DNA of 64,000 bases. Origin: Pseudomonas gregormendelii. GTDB taxonomy: Bacteria > Pseudomonadota > Gammaproteobacteria > Pseudomonadales > Pseudomonadaceae. The notes beneath the pieces are model-generated. The model ran no database searches. It had not been told where the DNA came from and saw only the letters and a list, made by a program, of their open reading frames with translations. The stretch lies in NCBI RefSeq assembly GCF_017114825.1, contig NZ_JADEVO010000004.1, forward strand, positions 1 through 64,000, written 5' to 3'. The position numbers and the translations under genes are program-made. Shown here piece by piece: positions 57,222-64,000 of the stretch (position 1 is the first letter of the stretch; every line of letters begins with the position of its first letter).

Positions 57222-57680
57222 ATGGATATCCGTAAAGTTAAGAAACTGATCGAATTGCTGGAAGAGTCCGGCATCGACGAGCTCGAGATCAAGGAAGGCG
57301 AAGAGTCCGTACGTATCAGCCGCCACAGCAAGACGCCAGCTCAACAGTACTACGCACCGGCTCCAATGCACGCTCCGGCTCCAGCGCCTGCCGCTGCCGC
57401 CCCGGTTGCCGCCGCTCCTGCCGCTGCAGCCGCGCCTGTGCTGAACGGCACCGTTGCCCGCTCGCCGATGGTGGGTACTTTCTATCGCAAATCTTCGCCA
57501 AGCTCGCCGTCCTTCGTTGAAGTCGGCCAGACCGTGAAGAAAGGCGACACCCTGTGCATCGTTGAAGCGATGAAGATGATGAACCACATCGAAGCTGAAA
57601 CCAGCGGTGTGATCGAATCCATCCTCGTCGAAGACGGCCAGCCGGTTGAGTACGACCAACCGCTGTTCACCATCGTTTGA
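57222..57680 (+). CDS. accB: Biotin carboxyl carrier protein of acetyl-CoA carboxylase
   Basis: The protein has 152 aa. An N-terminal helix domain, an Ala/Pro-rich flexible linker (about 45-75), and a biotinyl domain with K118 in EAMKMMN. It carries biotin between AccC and AccAD. accC follows after 17 bp. Confidence 0.97.
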   Translation: MDIRKVKKLIELLEESGIDELEIKEGEESVRISRHSKTPAQQYYAPAPMHAPAPAPAAAAPVAAAPAAAAAPVLNGTVARSPMVGTFYRKSSPSSPSFVEVGQTVKKGDTLCIVEAMKMMNHIEAETSGVIESILVEDGQPVEYDQPLFTIV

Positions 57681-57697
57681 ACCGCGGAGAAACTTTG

Positions 57698-59056
57698 ATG
57701 ACTGCGAAGTTGGAAAAAGTTCTGATCGCCAACCGCGGTGAGATTGCCCTGCGGATCCTGCGTGCCTGTAAGGAAATGGGCATCAAGACTGTCGCCGTTT
57801 ACTCCAAGGCCGACAAGGAGCTGATGCACCTGGGCCTGGCAGACGAATCCGTCTGCATCGGTCCGGCGTCGGCCGCCCATTCTTACCTGCACATTCCGGC
57901 AATCATCGCCGCAGCTGAAGTGACCGGTGCTACCGCCATTCACCCAGGCTACGGTTTCCTCGCGGAAAACGCTGATTTTGCTGAACAGGTCGAGAACTCC
58001 GGCTTCGCCTTCATCGGTCCGAAAGCCGACACCATTCGCCTGATGGGCGACAAGGTATCGGCCAAGCACGCGATGATCGCTGCTGGCGTTCCAACCGTTC
58101 CGGGTTCTGACGGCCCGCTGCCGGAAGACGAAGAAACCGCCCTGCGCATCGGTCGCGAAGTCGGTTACCCGGTGATCATCAAGGCCGCTGGCGGCGGCGG
58201 TGGTCGCGGCATGCGCGTTGTGCATAAAGAGGAAGACCTGATCTCCTCGGCGAAACTGACCCGTTCCGAAGCTGGCGCGGCGTTCGGCAACCCGATGGTC
58301 TATCTGGAAAAATTCCTGACCAACCCACGTCACGTGGAAGTTCAGGTGCTTTCCGATGGCCAGGGCCACGCCATCCATCTGGGCGACCGCGACTGCTCGC
58401 TGCAACGTCGTCACCAGAAGGTTCTCGAAGAAGCACCGGCACCGGGCATCGACGAGAAAGCTCGCCAGGAAGTCCTCGCACGCTGCGTTAAAGCCTGCAT
58501 CGACATCAACTACCGTGGCGCGGGCACCTTCGAGTTCCTGTACGAGAACGGCGCGTTCTATTTCATCGAAATGAACACCCGCGTTCAGGTCGAGCACCCG
58601 GTTACCGAAATGGTCACTGGCATCGACATCGTCAAGGAGATGCTCAGCATCGCCGCTGGCAACAAGCTGTCGTACACCCAGGAAGACGTCGTCATCCGCG
58701 GTCACGCACTTGAATGCCGGATCAACGCCGAAGACCCGAAAACCTTCATGCCAAGCCCAGGCACGGTCAAGCACTTCCACGCTCCAGGCGGCAACGGCGT
58801 TCGCGTCGATTCGCACCTGTACAGTGGTTATGCCGTTCCGCCGAACTACGATTCGTTGATCGGCAAGCTGATCACCTACGGCGCAACCCGTGACGAAGCC
58901 CTGGCGCGCATGCGCAATGCGCTGGACGAAATCGTGGTCGACGGGATCAAGACCAACATCCCGCTGCACCGCGACCTGGTCCGCGACGAAGGCTTCTGCA
59001 AAGGTGGAATCAACATCCACTACCTGGAACACAAGCTGGCTGGCGACAAGCACTAA
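57698..59056 (+). CDS. accC: Biotin carboxylase subunit of acetyl-CoA carboxylase
   Basis: The protein has 452 aa, starting at the ATG at 57698 (GGAGA upstream). Biotin carboxylase N domain ([19 protein letters not shown]), ATP-grasp P-loop ([11 protein letters not shown]), active-site block [17 protein letters not shown], and C-terminal domain. It carboxylates biotin on AccB for fatty-acid synthesis. Confidence 0.98.
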   Translation: MTAKLEKVLIANRGEIALRILRACKEMGIKTVAVYSKADKELMHLGLADESVCIGPASAAHSYLHIPAIIAAAEVTGATAIHPGYGFLAENADFAEQVENSGFAFIGPKADTIRLMGDKVSAKHAMIAAGVPTVPGSDGPLPEDEETALRIGREVGYPVIIKAAGGGGGRGMRVVHKEEDLISSAKLTRSEAGAAFGNPMVYLEKFLTNPRHVEVQVLSDGQGHAIHLGDRDCSLQRRHQKVLEEAPAPGIDEKARQEVLARCVKACIDINYRGAGTFEFLYENGAFYFIEMNTRVQVEHPVTEMVTGIDIVKEMLSIAAGNKLSYTQEDVVIRGHALECRINAEDPKTFMPSPGTVKHFHAPGGNGVRVDSHLYSGYAVPPNYDSLIGKLITYGATRDEALARMRNALDEIVVDGIKTNIPLHRDLVRDEGFCKGGINIHYLEHKLAGDKH

Positions 59057-59076
59057 GCTTTAGCTGGTAATCAACC

Positions 59077-59107
59077 AAGCCGCCTTCGGGCGGCTTTGTT
59101 GTTTTTG
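59077..59107 (+). terminator. Rho-independent terminator after accC
   Basis: AAGCCGCC-TTCG-GGCGGCTT (59077-59096) plus TGTTGTTTTT closes the acc operon. Confidence 0.93.
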
Positions 59108-59206
59108 ATCAAAAGATCGCAGCCTTCGGCAGCTCCTACGGGAGTTCACATTCCTCTGTAAGAGCTGCCGAAGGCTCGGGCCGCGTTAGGACGATCTTTT
59201 GATTTT
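59106..59206. repeat. REP-type inverted repeat (GATCTTTTG class)
   Basis: GATCAAAAGATCGCAGCCTT and CGATCTTTTGATT arms lie between accC and prmA. The right half uses the GGGCCGCGTTAGGACGATC variant, close to the one at 35843. Confidence 0.85.
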
Positions 59207-59300
59207 TTCAGATGGTCGTCATCGGCCCCGCGCTCGCGTAAACTTGCGCGCTTCTCGCAGCCCGCTAGGCTGCAATCAATATTTTTCAAAGGTGCCCGCC

Positions 59301-60179
59301 ATGCCTTGGCTGCAAGTCCGTCTCGCCATCAGCCCAGAACAAGCCGAAACCTACGAAGACGCTTTCCTTGAAGTGGGCGCCGTGTCGGTGACCTTCATGG
59401 ACGCTGAAGATCAGCCGATTTTCGAACCGGAACTCAACACCACGCCACTGTGGTCGCACACGCACCTGCTGGCCCTGTTCGAAGGCGGCACTGAAGCGGC
59501 GAGCGTGCTGGCGCATCTTGAATTGCTGACCGGCAGCCCATTGCCCGAGCATCACAGCGAAGTCATCGAAGACCAGGACTGGGAGCGCAGCTGGATGGAC
59601 GGTTTCCAGCCGATGCGTTTTGGCCAGCGCCTGTGGATTGTCCCGAGCTGGCACGCCGCACCCGAGCCTGACGCGGTGAACCTGTTGCTGGATCCGGGCC
59701 TGGCGTTTGGCACCGGCACACACCCGACCACCGCACTGTGCCTGGAGTGGCTCGATGGTCAGGACCTGAAGGATTGCAACGTGCTCGACTTCGGTTGCGG
59801 CTCGGGCATCCTGGCGATCGCCGCCCTGTTGCTGGGCGCCAGGGAAGCCGTAGGCACTGACATCGACGTGCAGGCGCTGGAAGCTTCCCGGGACAATGCG
59901 GGGCGCAACAACATTGCCGAAGCGTTGTTCCCGTTGTATTTGCCAGAAGATCTGCCGCAGGTGAAGGCCGACGTATTGGTCGCCAATATCCTCGCCGGGC
60001 CGCTGGTTTCCCTGGCGCCGCAACTGTCCAGCCTGGTCAAGCCGGGTGGCCGCCTGGCGCTGTCGGGCATCCTCGCCGAGCAGGGCGAAGACGTCGCCAG
60101 GGCCTACGCCCAGGACTTCGACCTGGACCCGATCGCCAATCGCGATGGCTGGGTGCGCATCACTGGCCGTCGGCGCTAG
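59301..60179 (+). CDS. prmA: Ribosomal protein L11 methyltransferase
   Basis: The protein has 292 aa, starting at the ATG at 59301. The N-terminal L11-binding ferredoxin-like domain ([22 protein letters not shown]) precedes the SAM domain with [15 protein letters not shown] and VANILAGPL (N-I-L-A). It trimethylates L11. Its position after accC is conserved. Confidence 0.95.
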   Translation: MPWLQVRLAISPEQAETYEDAFLEVGAVSVTFMDAEDQPIFEPELNTTPLWSHTHLLALFEGGTEAASVLAHLELLTGSPLPEHHSEVIEDQDWERSWMDGFQPMRFGQRLWIVPSWHAAPEPDAVNLLLDPGLAFGTGTHPTTALCLEWLDGQDLKDCNVLDFGCGSGILAIAALLLGAREAVGTDIDVQALEASRDNAGRNNIAEALFPLYLPEDLPQVKADVLVANILAGPLVSLAPQLSSLVKPGGRLALSGILAEQGEDVARAYAQDFDLDPIANRDGWVRITGRRR

Positions 60180-60209
60180 AATGGGCGCCTGCATTCATCG
60201 GATCGCCGC

Positions 60210-61433
60210 ATGACCGACAGCTTCGTCACCCAGTGTCCGCATTGCCAAAAGAGCTTCCGCGTCAGCCATGCCCAGTTGAGCGTGGCCCGCGGAGTGGTTC
60301 GTTGCGGGTCATGCCTGCAGGTTTTTAATGCCGCCAAGCAGCTGCTGGAGCAACACGCCGGCAAGGAGCCTGTTGCCTCCACATCCCCAGTCATCGTCGA
60401 GCCGCCAGAGCAACGGGCCATCAGCCTGAAGCAATGGACGGCCGCCGAGCTGGACCTGGACAGCATGGACCTCGACGAAGAACTCGCGCGCCTGGAGCAG
60501 CGGGAGATCCAGCCGACCACCGAATTCGGCCGGCACCGCGAAGATTCACTGAGTGCGCGACGCGACAGCGCCGATCATGAGCAAGCCCCCTGGGCCGATA
60601 GCCTGTACAGCGAATCGGCGGCCGAGCGGGCACAGGCCAGCCAGGTCGAGGAAGCGGCCGCGGTGGTGCCGTTTACTCCACTCAAGCCAGCCCGTACCGA
60701 ACCCTCGCTGACCCTGGAGCTGGTCGAGCTCGACGATGAGCCGCGCCCTCCCCTGGTGCGCCAGGAACTGGTGCTGGAGCCGCCACCCGCGCCGGAACGT
60801 CTGTCCCTGTCCGCGGTGGATGACCTGGATGACGACCTGCCTTCGATCGAGCCGTTGCGTAAAAAGCGCAGCGAACCGGCAGTGCGCGCCGAGGTGCTGC
60901 AGGACCTGACCGACGACCCGCTGCAACTGGACTGGCAAAAACGTCGTTCGCCCTGGGGCCGCCGTTTCATCTGGATGCTATTGGTGGCGCTCGCCGCGCT
61001 TGCGCTGGGCGGCCAGTACGTTGCGTATCATTTCGAAGAACTCGCGCGTCAGGACCAGTACCGTCCCTGGTTCCAGCAGCTGTGCCCGCAAATCGGTTGC
61101 ACCGTGCCGTCCAAGGTCGACATCGCGAAAATCAAGAGCAGCAACCTGGTCGTGCGCAGCCACCCGGAATTCAGCGGTGCCCTGGTGGTCGATGCGATCA
61201 TCTACAATCGCGCGCCGTTCTCCCAGCCATTCCCCCTGCTGGAGCTGCGTTTTGCCGACCTCAACGGTCACCTGATCGCCAGGCGTCAGTTCAAACCCGG
61301 CGAATACCTCAATGGCGATCTCGAAGGCATGGCGGAAATGCCGCCGCAGACGCCCATCCACATCGCGCTGGATATTCTCGATCCAGGCTCCAAAGCGGTG
61401 AACTACAGCCTGAGTTTTCATTCGCCCGAGTGA
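60210..61433 (+). CDS. Zinc-ribbon DUF3426 membrane protein
   Basis: The protein has 407 aa. An MJ0042-type zinc ribbon (C9-x2-C12 and C32-x2-C35) leads into a long acidic, low-complexity linker (about 45-240), a single TM (about 252-272, IWMLLVALAALALGGQYV) and a periplasmic DUF3426 beta domain (SNLVVRSHPEFSGALVVDAII). It links a cytoplasmic zinc head to a periplasmic domain; function unknown. It is 30 bp after prmA. Confidence 0.9.
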   Translation: MTDSFVTQCPHCQKSFRVSHAQLSVARGVVRCGSCLQVFNAAKQLLEQHAGKEPVASTSPVIVEPPEQRAISLKQWTAAELDLDSMDLDEELARLEQREIQPTTEFGRHREDSLSARRDSADHEQAPWADSLYSESAAERAQASQVEEAAAVVPFTPLKPARTEPSLTLELVELDDEPRPPLVRQELVLEPPPAPERLSLSAVDDLDDDLPSIEPLRKKRSEPAVRAEVLQDLTDDPLQLDWQKRRSPWGRRFIWMLLVALAALALGGQYVAYHFEELARQDQYRPWFQQLCPQIGCTVPSKVDIAKIKSSNLVVRSHPEFSGALVVDAIIYNRAPFSQPFPLLELRFADLNGHLIARRQFKPGEYLNGDLEGMAEMPPQTPIHIALDILDPGSKAVNYSLSFHSPE

Positions 61434-61618
61434 AACGCTTCACTGATCCGCGATTGACGACGGATTTCTGACTGAGCGTGCCTGGACCAAACCGCTGGCG
61501 ATAACAGAATAACTGTTCAGATTTTGTTCAATTCAGCCTTTATCCAGTCATCGAGAGCGGGTATCATGCCAACCCTTTTTCGAACTCTCATGATCCGGCC
61601 CCACAACAGGGAAGTCCT

Positions 61619-62629
61619 ATGTCGGCGGTACGCATCGGTCCATATACATTGCACAACGGCTTGATTCTCGCCCCCATGGCGGGCGTCACAGACCAACCCT
61701 TTCGTCAGCTGTGCAAGCGACTGGGCGCCGGGCTGGTAGTTTCAGAAATGGTCACCAGCGACATGAGCTTGTGGAACACCCGCAAGTCCCGCATGCGCAT
61801 GATCCACGAAGGTGATCCCGAGCCCCGCTCGGTACAGATCGCCGGTGGCGATGCGCAGATGCTGGCAGATGCGGCACGGGCCAACGTCGAACTGGGCGCA
61901 CAGATTATTGACATCAACATGGGCTGCCCGGCCAAGAAGGTCTGCAACAAGGCCGCCGGCTCCGCACTGTTGAAGGATGAAGCATTGGTGACCGAGATCC
62001 TGCGGGCCGTCGTGGCCGCAGTCGATGTGCCGGTCACCCTGAAGATCCGCACCGGCTGGGACCGGGACAACAAGAACGGCCTGACGGTGGCGAAGATCGC
62101 CGAGCAGGCAGGAATCACGGCGCTGGCGGTGCATGGCCGCACCCGTGCCGACCTGTACACCGGTGAAGCCGAGTACGACACCATTGCCGCGATCAAGCAG
62201 GCGGTGTCGATCCCGGTGTTTGCCAACGGCGATATCGATTCGCCGGAAAAGGCCCGGTATGTGCTCGACGCCACCGGTGCCGATGGCCTGCTGGTAGGGC
62301 GGGCTGCCCAGGGGCGGCCATGGATTTTTCGCGAGATCGATCATTACCTGCGCACCGGTGAAAAACTTCCGGCGCTGGAACTGATCGAGGTGGAACGCAT
62401 ACTGCTAGAGCATTTGGCCGCGCTGCACGTTTTCTATGGAGACGTCATGGGTGTGCGCATTGCTCGCAAGCATGTGGGCTGGTATCTCGCAACCTTGCCG
62501 GGCGCCAGGGAGTTTCGCGCCCACTTCAATCGTTTGGAAGATACGGAAGCACAATGCGCCAACGTTCAGGGCTTCTTCGCCGAACGTTACAAGAGCCTGA
62601 CAGGGGACGGAGAAGGGGTGGCCGCATGA
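61619..62629 (+). CDS. dusB: tRNA-dihydrouridine synthase B
   Basis: This 336-aa FMN TIM-barrel enzyme has [26 protein letters not shown] with catalytic C103, VHGRTR, and phosphate-binding [18 protein letters not shown]. It reduces uridine in the tRNA D-loop. It overlaps fis by 4 bp, the conserved dusB-fis operon. Confidence 0.96.
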   Translation: MSAVRIGPYTLHNGLILAPMAGVTDQPFRQLCKRLGAGLVVSEMVTSDMSLWNTRKSRMRMIHEGDPEPRSVQIAGGDAQMLADAARANVELGAQIIDINMGCPAKKVCNKAAGSALLKDEALVTEILRAVVAAVDVPVTLKIRTGWDRDNKNGLTVAKIAEQAGITALAVHGRTRADLYTGEAEYDTIAAIKQAVSIPVFANGDIDSPEKARYVLDATGADGLLVGRAAQGRPWIFREIDHYLRTGEKLPALELIEVERILLEHLAALHVFYGDVMGVRIARKHVGWYLATLPGAREFRAHFNRLEDTEAQCANVQGFFAERYKSLTGDGEGVAA

Positions 62630-62946
62630 CGATGATGACCGAGACTTTAGTGAGTGGAACAACACCCGTGAGCGACAACGTGAATTTGAAACAGCACCTC
62701 AATACGCCTAGCGAAGAAGGCCAGACCCTTCGCGGGAGTGTCGAGAAGGCGCTGCACAATTATTTCGCCCACCTTGAGGGCGCTGCAGTCACGGATGTGT
62801 ACAACCTGGTGCTCTCCGAAGTCGAGGCTCCCCTGCTCGAGTGCGTGATGAACTACGTCAAGGGCAACCAGACCAAGGCCAGCGAACTGCTCGGACTGAA
62901 CCGGGGCACGCTGCGCAAGAAACTCAAGCAGTACGATTTGCTGTAA
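62626..62946 (+). CDS. fis: Fis nucleoid-associated protein
   Basis: The protein has 106 aa from the ATG at 62626 (ATGA overlap with dusB). An N-terminal beta-hairpin region precedes a C-terminal HTH ([20 protein letters not shown]). It bends DNA and controls rRNA and growth-phase genes. A terminator follows. Confidence 0.96.
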   Translation: MTMMTETLVSGTTPVSDNVNLKQHLNTPSEEGQTLRGSVEKALHNYFAHLEGAAVTDVYNLVLSEVEAPLLECVMNYVKGNQTKASELLGLNRGTLRKKLKQYDLL

Positions 62947-62963
62947 GCATTCAATCAAACCAG

Positions 62964-62996
62964 AAAGGCGCCCGCGTAAAAACGGTCGCCTTTTTT
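62964..62996 (+). terminator. Rho-independent terminator after fis
   Basis: AAAGGCG-C-CCG and CGG-T-CGCCTTTTTT pair around a short A-rich loop, 18 bp after the fis stop. Confidence 0.85.
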
Positions 62997-63027
62997 GCTG
63001 ACTCCTTTGCTTTTGATGGAAATTGAG

Positions 63028-64000
63028 ATGACCGACCAGACTACCCGCCTGCCGATCCGCCGCGCCTTGATCAGCGTTTCCGACAAGACCGGGATCCTCG
63101 AATTCGCCAAGGAGCTTGAAGCCTTGGGCGTCGAGATCCTCTCCACCGGCGGAACGTTCAAGCTGCTGCGCGACAACGGTGTTGCCGCAGTGGAAGTCGC
63201 GGATTACACCGGTTTCGCAGAAATGATGGACGGTCGGGTGAAAACCCTGCACCCGAAAATCCACGGCGGGATCCTCGGTCGTCGCGGCATCGATGACGCC
63301 ATCATGAACGAGCACGGCATCAAGCCGATCGATCTGGTAGCCGTCAACCTGTACCCGTTCGAAGCCACCATCAACAAGCCAGGCTGCGACCTGCCGACCG
63401 CCATCGAAAACATCGACATCGGCGGCCCGACCATGGTCCGTTCCGCGGCAAAAAACCACAAAGATGTAGCGATCGTGGTGAATGCCAGCGACTACGCCAG
63501 CGTGCTCGAAGGTCTCAAGGCCGGCGGCCTGACCTACGCCCAGCGTTTCGACCTGATGCTCAAGGCCTTCGAACACACGGCCGCCTATGACGGCATGATC
63601 GCCAACTACATGGGCACCGTAAACCAGGCTGCCGATACGCTGAGCACTGAAGGTCGCAGCGAATTCCCGCGCACTTTCAACAGCCAGTTCGTCAAGGCCC
63701 AGGAAATGCGCTACGGCGAGAACCCGCACCAGAGCGCGGCGTTCTACGTGGAAGCCAAGCCTGCCGAAGTCGGCATCGCCACCGCGACCCAACTGCAAGG
63801 TAAAGAGCTGTCGTACAACAACGTGGCGGACACCGACGCCGCGCTGGAATGCGTGAAGAGTTTCGTCAAACCAGCCTGTGTGATCGTCAAGCACGCCAAC
63901 CCGTGCGGCGTGGCCGTAAGCCCCGACGCCGAAGGCGGTATCCGCCAGGCCTACGAGCTGGCCTATGCCACTGATACCGAGTCTGCGTTCGGCGGCATCA
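63028..64000 (+). CDS. purH: AICAR transformylase / IMP cyclohydrolase, 5' part
   Basis: It starts at the ATG at 63028 ([20 protein letters not shown]). An ATG 12 bp upstream in frame is not favoured by homologues. The IMP cyclohydrolase/MGS-like domain ([18 protein letters not shown]) fills the first 200 residues, and the transformylase domain begins ([23 protein letters not shown]). The frame is open to the window edge, so about 60% of a roughly 535-aa protein is seen. It performs the last two steps of IMP synthesis. Confidence 0.97.
   Translation, partial: MTDQTTRLPIRRALISVSDKTGILEFAKELEALGVEILSTGGTFKLLRDNGVAAVEVADYTGFAEMMDGRVKTLHPKIHGGILGRRGIDDAIMNEHGIKPIDLVAVNLYPFEATINKPGCDLPTAIENIDIGGPTMVRSAAKNHKDVAIVVNASDYASVLEGLKAGGLTYAQRFDLMLKAFEHTAAYDGMIANYMGTVNQAADTLSTEGRSEFPRTFNSQFVKAQEMRYGENPHQSAAFYVEAKPAEVGIATATQLQGKELSYNNVADTDAALECVKSFVKPACVIVKHANPCGVAVSPDAEGGIRQAYELAYATDTESAFGGI

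Noticed and set aside
57482..59053. Minus-strand open frame of about 523 codons
   Set aside because: It is the antisense shadow of accB/accC.

Overview
The window is chromosomal DNA of a fluorescent-group Pseudomonas (P. fluorescens complex). The basis is the high GC content with strong G/C third positions, and gene orders that match Pseudomonas chromosomes: speA/SUI1/NUDIX/DUF2333/gcbA/ctpL-like MCP/aroQ/accBC/prmA/DUF3426/dusB/fis/purH, the copZ-copA-cueR copper set, and a complete tad/flp pilus locus with pprA-pprB. Two families of REP-type inverted repeats are scattered through the intergenic gaps.

Region 1 (1-6332) is an accessory island. It holds the right end of an IS30-family element, a DUF262/DUF1524 (GmrSD-like) gene cut by that insertion, a DUF808 (YedI-like) membrane protein, and an overlapping two-gene operon read as a Hachiman anti-phage system: HamA, a DUF1837 nuclease with E125/D159/E176/K178, and HamB, a DEAQ-box helicase. 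A 658-bp gene-free stretch follows, with a perfect 118-bp (CAGGAG)n array and a transposon-like terminus (TGTAGACAAT plus repeated GTGTCAAA motifs). The terminus ends exactly where the chaA Ca2+/H+ antiporter gene is broken after about 108 codons, so the island appears to have inserted into chaA.

Region 2 (6333-22580) is core metabolism: a BMP-type nucleoside-binding protein, a 2OG-Fe(II)-like oxygenase and an adenine deaminase (purine salvage or catabolism); a LysR regulator divergent from a zinc-type reductase; a Bcr/CflA efflux pump; a copper block (copZ, a secreted 127-aa protein, copA, cueR) with two CueR operators; a RIO-type kinase; and a thiolase / FabG-like / MaoC-like fatty-acid set.

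Region 3 (22581-27172) is accessory surface biology. A Gly-rich collagen-like lipoprotein sits beside a TpsB/FhaC-family outer-membrane transporter, followed by a structured leader (C4-RNA-like) in front of a DUF6124 gene.

Region 4 (27352-42583) is the tad locus. The Flp pilin is divergent from rcpC-rcpA-tadZ-tadA-tadB-tadC-tadD-DUF3613. Then come the regulator PprB, the prepilin peptidase FppA, a TadE-like pseudopilin, the kinase PprA and TadG. Together they make, process, extrude and regulate a type IVb tight-adherence pilus.

Region 5 (42806-64000) is housekeeping: two DUF4136 lipoproteins, cmoM-mazG, a MATE pump, an esterase, speA, SUI1, NUDIX, DUF2333, the c-di-GMP synthase GcbA, a chemoreceptor, aroQ, accBC, prmA, a zinc-ribbon protein, dusB-fis, and purH running off the right edge.

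All functional calls come from reading motifs and from remembered family knowledge. No database search was run.
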